From the NCBI GenBank assembly GCA_013812385.1, contig JACCTM010000119.1, forward strand, positions 1-5,424: a stretch of 5,424 nt of DNA, read 5' to 3'. The DNA comes from Geodermatophilaceae bacterium (GTDB taxonomy: Bacteria; Actinomycetota; Actinomycetes; Mycobacteriales; Geodermatophilaceae). Below, one piece after another: positions 1 to 4,448 of this stretch. Each line of letters begins with the position of its first letter. Positions within the stretch are counted from its first letter, which is position 1. The notes beneath the pieces are model-generated. The model worked only from the letters and a program-made list of their open reading frames with translations. It did not search any database and was not told where the DNA came from. The translations under genes and the position numbers were made by a program.

Positions 1-327
1 GAGGTTCTCACCGGATCCGAGACCAAGGGTGAAGCGTCCGCCGGAGAGCAGGCCCAGCGTCGCCGCCTTCTGAGCGATCACGGCCGGGTGATAGCGCATG
101 GTCGGACACGTGACGTAGGTGAGCAACTCCACCCGCTCGGTCACCTGGGTGACCGCCCCGAGGACTGACCACGCGTAAGGCGCATGACCCATGGAGTCCA
201 GCCATGGAAAGTAGTGGTCACTGCTGACGAGGAAGTCGAAACCGGCCTGCTCGGCCGCCCCTGCGTAGCCGACGAGTTCACGGGGCCCGCTCTGTTCGGT
301 CATCAGGGTGTAGCCGAACCTCGTCAT
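1..327 (-). CDS. F420-dependent LLM-class oxidoreductase, FGD-like (5' part, runs off the left edge)
   Basis: This is a partial minus-strand gene: 109 codons are open from the ATG at 327-325 to the window edge, with no stop. The protein begins MTRFGYTLMTEQSGPRELVG and resembles the N-terminal third of the F420-dependent glucose-6-phosphate dehydrogenase family (luciferase-like TIM barrel, TIGR03557-type). The segment SSDHYFPW at residues 35-42 matches the SDHFQPW motif of mycobacterial FGD. Asp37, His38 and Trp42 therefore correspond to the cofactor and active-site residues, and Glu107 in GLGSGEN corresponds to the FGD proton-transfer glutamate. RYHPAVIAQ at 78-86 is also typical. The start is supported by a purine-rich Shine-Dalgarno, GAGAGAGG (333-340, minus strand), 5 bases before the ATG. 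The protein is soluble with no signal peptide, and presumably uses reduced or oxidised F420 in the cytoplasm. The substrate cannot be read from the sequence, since many family members do not act on glucose 6-phosphate. It is transcribed divergently from mihF. Confidence 0.92.
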   Translation of the reverse strand, partial: MTRFGYTLMTEQSGPRELVGYAGAAEQAGFDFLVSSDHYFPWLDSMGHAPYAWSVLGAVTQVTERVELLTYVTCPTMRYHPAVIAQKAATLGLLSGGRFTLGLGSGENL

Positions 328-382
328 GGCGGCCTCTCTCGTTGTCGGTCCTCGCTTCTTACCCGCTGGGATGTCGTCCACA

Positions 383-428
383 CGGTTCGGCTTGCTGCCG
401 TCCGCGCAGAGGGGCTCGTACCGAACCG
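383..428. repeat. Spaced inverted repeat CGGTTCGG / CCGAACCG in the divergent intergenic region
   Basis: Perfect 8-bp arms lie at 383-390 (CGGTTCGG) and 421-428 (CCGAACCG), separated by 30 bases. They sit between the divergent oxidoreductase and mihF genes. The right arm ends 11 bp before the proposed mihF -10 hexamer. The arms could be operator half-sites, about 38 bp centre to centre, for a regulator of one or both genes, or could be chance in GC-rich DNA. The regulatory role is inference. Confidence 0.3.
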
Positions 429-439
429 CACCGGCTCGC

Positions 440-445
440 TAAGTT
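440..445 (+). promoter_or_regulatory. Candidate -10 hexamer (TAAGTT) for a leaderless mihF transcript
   Basis: TAAGTT fits the actinobacterial sigma-A -10 consensus TANNNT. Its last T is 7 bases before the GTG start of mihF at 452, so transcription would begin at or very near the start codon. There is no recognisable Shine-Dalgarno between it and the GTG (the intervening bases are TCCTTC), which fits leaderless translation. No convincing -35 box is visible at the expected spacing. Confidence 0.5.
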
Positions 446-451
446 TCCTTC

Positions 452-859
452 GTGGCCGTTCCTCCGCTGACCAGGCAGCAGCGTGCCGACGCGCTGGCCA
501 AGGCGGCGGCGGCACGCAAGGACCGCTCCGAGCTCCGCGGCGAGCTCCGCAGTGGCCGCCTGGGTCTGGCCGAACTGTTGCACAACTCCGAAGCCAGCAG
601 CGACGCAACGGTGACCAAAATGCGGGTTTCCGCGCTGCTGGAGGCACTGCCTGGGGTCGGCAAGACACGGGCCGCGCAGATCATGGAGCGCCTCGACATC
701 GCAGCCAACCGACGGATCGGTGGTCTCGGGGTCCATCAGCGACGCGCCCTGGTCGCCGAGTTCGAGCGCCGGGCCAGTGCCCAGCGAGTACGGACGAACG
801 CCCGTACCTCCCGGGTGGACGCGTCGGCCCAGGTTCACCTGCCCGACAACGAGTCGTGA
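452..859 (+). CDS. mihF: Actinobacterial integration host factor (mIHF/sIHF)
   Basis: The product is 135 residues, a nucleoid-associated DNA-binding protein of the mycobacterial/streptomycete IHF type, unrelated to the IhfA/IhfB fold. Residues 1-32 (start AVPPLTRQQRADALAKAAAA) form the usual N-terminal helix rich in Ala, Arg and Lys. Residues 56-104 hold the family signature: KMRVSALLEALPGVGK at 56-71 is the helix-two-turn-helix region with a GVGK hairpin, followed by RAAQIMERLDI and GLGVHQRRALVAEF at 91-104. Family members bind DNA without strong sequence specificity, bend it, and support phage integration and nucleoid organisation. Most stop within a few residues of the EF motif, near 105-107 residues. 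This one continues for about 31 residues (105-135) as an Arg- and Ser-rich, probably disordered tail. GTG at 452 is chosen because it gives the family N-terminus. The TGA overlaps the gmk start. The family assignment is firm; the role of the tail is unknown. Confidence 0.93.
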   Translation: MAVPPLTRQQRADALAKAAAARKDRSELRGELRSGRLGLAELLHNSEASSDATVTKMRVSALLEALPGVGKTRAAQIMERLDIAANRRIGGLGVHQRRALVAEFERRASAQRVRTNARTSRVDASAQVHLPDNES

Positions 860-1419
860 TCGCCGCCGGACCGACTCCAGGCCGCCTGACCGTCCTGTCC
901 GGCCCCTCTGGGGTCGGAAAGGGAACTGTCATCGAGGCCGTACGGCGCAAGTATCCCGACATCTGGGTCTCGGTGTCGGTGACCACGAGATCGGCTCGCC
1001 GTGGGGAGATCCCGGGTTGGACGTATCACTTCATCGACGGTCTGGACTTCGACGACCTGATCGCCCGGGGAGAACTGCTGGAATGGGCGGACTACACCGG
1101 GCGCCGCTACGGCACGCCGAGAGTGCCGGTGGAGGAGATGCTCGCCTCGGGTCGGCCGGCGCTGCTGGAGATCGACCTCGACGGGGCGCGCCAGATCCGG
1201 CACGAGCTGCGCCTTACTCAGTTGGTTTTCCTCGCACCACCGACCTGGGAGGAGTTGGTCCGCCGGCTGACCGGGCGGGGATCGGACTCCGACGAGCAGG
1301 TGGTCAAACGACTGGCCAAAGCGCGGGACGAGATGGCGGCTGCTGCCGAGTTCGATGTGGTCCTGGTCAACGATGACGTGGACCGGGTCGCCGACGAACT
1401 GGCCAAGTTGATCCTCTGA
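856..1419 (+). CDS. gmk: Guanylate kinase
   Basis: The product is 187 residues and phosphorylates GMP to GDP with ATP in the cytoplasm, an essential step of guanine nucleotide synthesis and recycling. The Walker A loop GPSGVGKGT is at 16-24. The GMP-binding segment SVSVTTRSARRGE at 39-51 supplies Ser41, Arg45 and Arg48, followed by Tyr57 in WTYHF. Glu76 in LLEWADY and Tyr85 in RRYGTPR complete the nucleotide-monophosphate pocket. LLEIDLDGARQIR and the LTGRGSDSDEQVVKRL lid region follow, and the protein ends at LAKLIL, the normal length. The frame stays open far upstream of 856, but those residues have no Gmk similarity and overlap mihF. GTG at 856 puts the P-loop at the expected place. The start shares GTGA with the mihF stop and has no good Shine-Dalgarno, which points to translational coupling. 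Two small departures from the common consensus are SAR for TPR after the Ser-Thr-Thr-Arg motif, and IDLDGA for IDVQGA. Confidence 0.97.
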   Translation: MIAAGPTPGRLTVLSGPSGVGKGTVIEAVRRKYPDIWVSVSVTTRSARRGEIPGWTYHFIDGLDFDDLIARGELLEWADYTGRRYGTPRVPVEEMLASGRPALLEIDLDGARQIRHELRLTQLVFLAPPTWEELVRRLTGRGSDSDEQVVKRLAKARDEMAAAAEFDVVLVNDDVDRVADELAKLIL

Positions 1420-1435
1420 GCGGCCAGTGTTGTCG

Positions 1436-1456
1436 GACTCAAGGACCCCTTGAGTC
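1436..1456. repeat. Perfect hairpin 1 after gmk (9-bp stem, 3-base loop)
   Basis: The left arm GACTCAAGG (1436-1444), loop ACC (1445-1447) and right arm CCTTGAGTC (1448-1456) form a perfect hairpin that starts 16 bases after the gmk stop. It is a candidate transcription terminator or processing signal for the mihF–gmk message, although no T-tract follows. It shares the inner CAAGG-NNN-CCTTG with the next hairpin. As a palindrome it could act on either strand. Confidence 0.75.
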
Positions 1457-1461
1457 AATAG

Positions 1462-1490
1462 GTTTGGCACAAGGCGTCCTTGTGCCAAAC
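1462..1490. repeat. Perfect hairpin 2 after gmk (13-bp stem, 3-base loop), possible terminator
   Basis: The left arm GTTTGGCACAAGG (1462-1474), loop CGT (1475-1477) and right arm CCTTGTGCCAAAC (1478-1490) pair without mismatch. It follows hairpin 1 after only 5 bases (AATAG). The stem is long enough for a strong RNA structure or a protein-binding palindrome. It is followed by GCGCATCG, with no T-tract, so it would be a tail-less (I-shaped) terminator if it terminates at all. The structure is seen directly; the function is inference. Confidence 0.8.
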
Positions 1491-1506
1491 GCGCATCGCC
1501 TGGAGT

Positions 1507-1515
1507 TGGTAGTCT
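1507..1515 (+). promoter_or_regulatory. Candidate extended -10 promoter (TGG-TAGTCT) for rpoZ–coaBC
   Basis: TGG at 1507-1509 followed by TAGTCT at 1510-1515 matches the TGN-TANNNT extended -10 form used by actinobacterial housekeeping sigma factors. The expected start would be near 1522, giving a leader of about 100 bases before the rpoZ GTG. There is no good -35, and the -35 position (about 1486-1492) falls on the right arm of hairpin 2. The rest of the leader (1520-1622) holds only short dyads, such as TCGGCA/TGCCGA at 1534-1550. Confidence 0.45.
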
Positions 1516-1622
1516 GGGGAGGCATCCCGCGGGTCGGCAGCTGTTGCCGATAGCTCACAGAGTATTTCTGAGGGCAACCGGGCAGTGCCCACCCCGTCCG
1601 TACCCTTACAGATTGGTCGACA

Positions 1623-1886
1623 GTGTCCGGTGTCGCCGCCGCTCCCGAAGGCATCACGAACCCCCCGATCGACGAACTTCTGGAGAAGACCAGCTCCAAG
1701 TACGGCCTGGTGATCTTCGCGGCCAAACGCGCCCGTCAGATCAACGCCTACTACAGCCAGCTCGGTGAGGGTCTGCTCGAGTACGTCGGCCCGCTCGTCG
1801 ACACCGCACCGCAGGAGAAGCCGCTCTCGATCGCGCTGCGCGAGATCAACGAGAACCTGCTCGTCCACGAGCAGGGCGAAGCCTAA
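1623..1886 (+). CDS. rpoZ: DNA-directed RNA polymerase omega subunit
   Basis: The product is an 87-residue omega subunit, which binds the beta-prime subunit and assists assembly and stability of RNA polymerase. The conserved block is PPIDELLEKTSSKYGLVIFA at 14-33, AAKRARQIN at 33-41, Tyr43-Tyr44, and the second helix region KPLSIALREINENLL at 66-80. The length and the short non-conserved N-terminus (MSGVAAAPEGITN) are typical of actinobacterial omega. GTG at 1623 gives this N-terminus, but no clear Shine-Dalgarno precedes it. In its usual place between gmk and coaBC, it is followed by coaBC after 15 bases, so the two are almost certainly co-transcribed. Confidence 0.97.
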   Translation: MSGVAAAPEGITNPPIDELLEKTSSKYGLVIFAAKRARQINAYYSQLGEGLLEYVGPLVDTAPQEKPLSIALREINENLLVHEQGEA

Positions 1887-1901
1887 GCGCGAGGCCCGGC
1901 C

Positions 1902-3134
1902 ATGGCCCGCGTCGTCCTCGGAGTCGCCGGCGGCATCGCGGCGTACAAGTCAGCGTTCCTGCTGCGGCTGCTGACCGAGGCAGGACACGACGTCCGGGTC
2001 GTCCCGACGGCCAGCGCGTTGCGCTTTGTCGGCGCTGCCACGCTCGAGGCGCTCTCGCACCATCCCGTCACCGCCGAAGTCTTCGATGACGTCGACCAGG
2101 TTGCCCACGTCCGGATCGGGCAGGAAGCCGATCTGATCGTAGTCGCGCCGGCGACGGCCGACCTGCTTGCCCGCACCGTCCACGGCCGAGCCGATGACCT
2201 TCTTGCTGCGACCTTGCTGGTCGCCCGATGCCCGGTCCTGCTCGCCCCGGCGATGCATACCGAGATGTGGGAAAACCCGGCAACGGCGGCAAACGTGGCC
2301 TCGCTTCGTGAGCGGGGCATTCTGGTCCTCCCACCCGGCGACGGGCGGCTGACCGGCACCGACACCGGCCCGGGACGCATGCCGGAACCCGCCGAGATAG
2401 CCGACCTGGTCGAACTGGTGCTGCACGCCGGTCCAGAAGCCCTCCGCCCTGACCTGGTCGGCCGCAGGGTCCTGATCAGCGCTGGTGGCACCCGCGAGCC
2501 GCTGGATCCGGTCCGGTTCCTGGGCAACCGCTCCAGTGGCAAACAGGGTCTCGCCCTGGCCCGGGTGGCGGCCGCACGGGGCGCCGACGTCACGCTGGTG
2601 GCGGCGAATGTTGACGGCCCACCGCCCGGGAATGTTCGGCTGATCACCGTGTCGACCGCCGAGCAACTGCGCGCCGAGATGCACCGCGAGGCCAAGCAGG
2701 CAGATGTGGTGGTGATGGCGGCCGCCGTGGCGGACTTCAGGCCGACAGTCGTCAGCGACGGCAAGATCAAGAAGAAGGTTTCCAGCGATCCGGAGCCGGT
2801 CGTGCTCAGCCGTAACCCGGACATCCTGCGCGAAGTCGTGGGCGACCGGCATCCGGGCCAGGTCGTTGTCGGCTTCGCTGCCGAGACCGGAGATGCCAAC
2901 GGCACGGTGCTCGACCACGGGGCAGCCAAGCTCATCAGCAAGGGCGTGGACGTGCTCGTGATCAACGAGGTCGGCGCCGACCTGACCTTCGACCGGCCGG
3001 ACAACGCCGCAACGATCCTGTCGGCCGAGGGCGGGCAGACCTCCGTGCCGCGCGGCCCCAAGGCGGTTCTGGCCGCCCGGCTGTGGGACATCGTGACTGC
3101 TCGGCTGGCCGATCCAGGGTCGGGTCTCGGCTAG
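1902..3134 (+). CDS. coaBC: Bifunctional phosphopantothenoylcysteine decarboxylase / phosphopantothenate–cysteine ligase
   Basis: The product is a 410-residue fusion enzyme of coenzyme A synthesis. CoaB joins 4'-phosphopantothenate to cysteine with CTP, and CoaC (FMN-dependent) decarboxylates the product to 4'-phosphopantetheine. CoaC spans about 1-178: the flavin-binding GVAGGIAAYK is at 7-16, catalytic His69 is in VAHVRIG, and PAMHTEMWENPAT at 116-128 is the PXMNXXMW motif with His in place of Asn. The substrate clamp GPGRMPEP is at 156-163. The Cys that precedes the clamp in E. coli (ACGD-GPGRM) is absent; the sequence here is GRLTGTDTGPGRM, as I recall for mycobacterial CoaBC. CoaB spans about 183-400: ISAGGTREPLDPVRFLGNRS at 192-211 includes Asn209, AAAVADFRP is at 273-281, the KIKK lysines are at 288-291, and VGFAAET is at 323-329. 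The ATG is supported by GAGG at 1891-1894, 7 bases upstream. Confidence 0.98.
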   Translation: MARVVLGVAGGIAAYKSAFLLRLLTEAGHDVRVVPTASALRFVGAATLEALSHHPVTAEVFDDVDQVAHVRIGQEADLIVVAPATADLLARTVHGRADDLLAATLLVARCPVLLAPAMHTEMWENPATAANVASLRERGILVLPPGDGRLTGTDTGPGRMPEPAEIADLVELVLHAGPEALRPDLVGRRVLISAGGTREPLDPVRFLGNRSSGKQGLALARVAAARGADVTLVAANVDGPPPGNVRLITVSTAEQLRAEMHREAKQADVVVMAAAVADFRPTVVSDGKIKKKVSSDPEPVVLSRNPDILREVVGDRHPGQVVVGFAAETGDANGTVLDHGAAKLISKGVDVLVINEVGADLTFDRPDNAATILSAEGGQTSVPRGPKAVLAARLWDIVTARLADPGSGLG

Positions 3135-3137
3135 ACT
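3132..3137 (+). promoter_or_regulatory. Candidate -10 hexamer (TAGACT) for metK, overlapping the coaBC stop
   Basis: TAGACT is a good actinobacterial -10 (TANNNT), and its first three bases are the coaBC stop codon TAG. Transcription would start near 3144, leaving a leader of about 69 bases before metK. No clear -35 lies at 16-18 bases upstream. It could give metK its own transcript in addition to read-through from coaBC. Confidence 0.35.
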
Positions 3138-3188
3138 TCGGCGACCTCACGGCAGCGCCGGCCCCGCCCTTTCTCAGCCGCCTGCCCA

Positions 3189-3204
3189 CTCCAGCCGCTG
3201 GGAG
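3189..3204 (+). promoter_or_regulatory. metK Shine-Dalgarno (GGGAG, 3200-3204) inside a small hairpin
   Basis: GGGAG at 3200-3204, 8 bases before the TTG at 3213, is the strongest ribosome-binding site on the plus strand here and fixes the metK start. The bases CTCCAG (3189-3194) can pair with CTGGGAG (3198-3204) across a CCG loop with one bulged G, which would cover the site. The leader is too short for a standard SAM-I riboswitch, and I see none of its conserved elements. A regulatory role is inference. Confidence 0.5.
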
Positions 3205-3212
3205 AACTCCAC

Positions 3213-4412
3213 TTGTCACGCCGTCTGTTCACCTCCGAGTCCGTCACCGAGGGACACCCGGACAAGATCGCCGATCAGATCTCCGACACCATCCTTGACG
3301 CGCTGCTCACCCAGGACCCGGCCAGTCGGGTGGCCGTCGAGACCATGGTGACCACCGGACTCGTCCACATCGCCGGTGAGGTGACCACGTCCGCGTACGT
3401 GGAGATTCCCAAACTGGTCCGTCAGACCATCCTCGACATCGGGTACGACTCGTCGAAGAAGGGCTTCGACGGCGAGAGCTGCGGGGTCAGCGTGTCGATC
3501 GGCGCACAGTCGCCCGACATCGCCCAGGGCGTCGACAATGCTTATGAAACGCGGACCGGCGAAAGCAGCGAAGAGGACGCGATCGCCCGCCAGGGCGCCG
3601 GTGACCAAGGCCTGATGTTCGGCTACGCCTCCGACGAGACCCCCGAGCTCATGCCGCTGCCGATCGCCCTGGCTCACCGGCTGGCCCGCCGGCTCTCGGC
3701 AGTTCGCAAGGACGGCACCGTTCCCTACCTCCGTCCCGACGGGAAGACGCAGGTCACGGTCGAGTACGTCGACAACAAGCCGGTCCGCGTCGACACCGTC
3801 GTGGTCAGCTCGCAGCACGCCGAGGACATCTCCATCCCGGACCTGCTCACCCCCGACATCGCCGAGCACGTCGTCGAGCCCGAGCTGGCCGCCCTGGGCC
3901 TGCCGACGCAGGGTTACCGGCTGCTGGTCAACCCGACCGGCAAGTTCGTCATCGGGGGGCCGATGGGGGATGCCGGCCTGACCGGGCGGAAGATCATCGT
4001 GGACACCTACGGCGGAATGGCTCGGCACGGCGGTGGCGCCTTCTCGGGTAAGGATCCGTCGAAGGTCGACCGCTCGGCCGCGTACGCCATGCGCTGGGTC
4101 GCCAAGCATGTCGTGGCCGCGGGCCTTGCCCAGCGGTGTGAGGTCCAGGTGGCCTACGCCATCGGTACCGCGGCGCCGGTCGGCTTGTTCGTCGAGACCT
4201 TCGGGACCGGCAAGGTGGACGACGGGACCCTGCAAGCCGCGATCACGTCGGTCTTCGACCTCCGTCCCGGGGCGATCATCCGCGACCTCGACCTGCTCCG
4301 GCCGATCTACCGCCAGACCGCTGCCTACGGCCATTTCGGTCGCGAGGACGGCAGTTTCTCCTGGGAGCAGACCCCGCGGATCGACGCGCTGCGGGCCGCC
4401 GTCGGCGCCTGA
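3213..4412 (+). CDS. metK: S-adenosylmethionine synthetase (methionine adenosyltransferase)
   Basis: The product is 399 residues, the normal length for MetK. It makes S-adenosylmethionine from methionine and ATP, releasing phosphate and pyrophosphate, and works as a cytoplasmic tetramer needing Mg and K ions. The N-terminus MSRRLFTSESVTEGHPDK matches the family exactly, with catalytic His15 and metal-binding Asp17 in GHPDK. The signature GAGDQG is at 128-133. The second signature GGGAFSGKDPSKVDRS is at 273-288, with Ser instead of the usual Thr before Lys284. The C-terminal domain runs through RPIYRQTAAYGHFGR and ends in FSWEQTPRIDALRAAVGA. TTG is the start: it gives the family N-terminus and follows a strong GGGAG. 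The gene lies 78 bases after coaBC and 36 before priA. It is intact and surely functional. Confidence 0.98.
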   Translation: MSRRLFTSESVTEGHPDKIADQISDTILDALLTQDPASRVAVETMVTTGLVHIAGEVTTSAYVEIPKLVRQTILDIGYDSSKKGFDGESCGVSVSIGAQSPDIAQGVDNAYETRTGESSEEDAIARQGAGDQGLMFGYASDETPELMPLPIALAHRLARRLSAVRKDGTVPYLRPDGKTQVTVEYVDNKPVRVDTVVVSSQHAEDISIPDLLTPDIAEHVVEPELAALGLPTQGYRLLVNPTGKFVIGGPMGDAGLTGRKIIVDTYGGMARHGGGAFSGKDPSKVDRSAAYAMRWVAKHVVAAGLAQRCEVQVAYAIGTAAPVGLFVETFGTGKVDDGTLQAAITSVFDLRPGAIIRDLDLLRPIYRQTAAYGHFGREDGSFSWEQTPRIDALRAAVGA

Positions 4413-4448
4413 CCCTGATTGTCCGAGCCGGCAGGTCTACTCAGGCTC

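Noticed and set aside
184..855. Upstream extension of the gmk frame, giving a possible 411-residue protein
   Set aside because: The extra residues are low-complexity Arg/Gly/Pro sequence that overlaps both the oxidoreductase and mihF in other frames. Gmk similarity begins only just after the GTG at 856.
1534..1590. Short dyads in the rpoZ leader (TCGGCA/TGCCGA and GGGCA/TGCCC)
   Set aside because: Stems of five or six bases are expected by chance in GC-rich DNA. No riboswitch or small RNA pattern emerges from them.
1883..3091. Long open frame (about 400 codons) on the minus strand opposite coaBC
   Set aside because: Its composition (Ser, Arg, Thr and Ala rich) is that of an antisense shadow of a high-GC gene, and it has no recognisable domain. 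CoaBC on the plus strand is certain.
3135..3212. SAM-responsive riboswitch upstream of metK
   Set aside because: The leader is under 80 bases and lacks the conserved stems and pseudoknot elements of known SAM classes. Only a small hairpin over the Shine-Dalgarno is visible.
3216..4334. Long open frame (about 370 codons) on the minus strand opposite metK
   Set aside because: It mirrors the metK codons and has no family resemblance. Such frames arise because GC-rich codon bias removes stops on the opposite strand.
4425..4448. Weak inverted repeat GAGCC / GGCTC between metK and priA as a terminator
   Set aside because: It has a five-base stem with a 14-base loop and no T-tract, and abuts the priA start. 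It is too weak to call.
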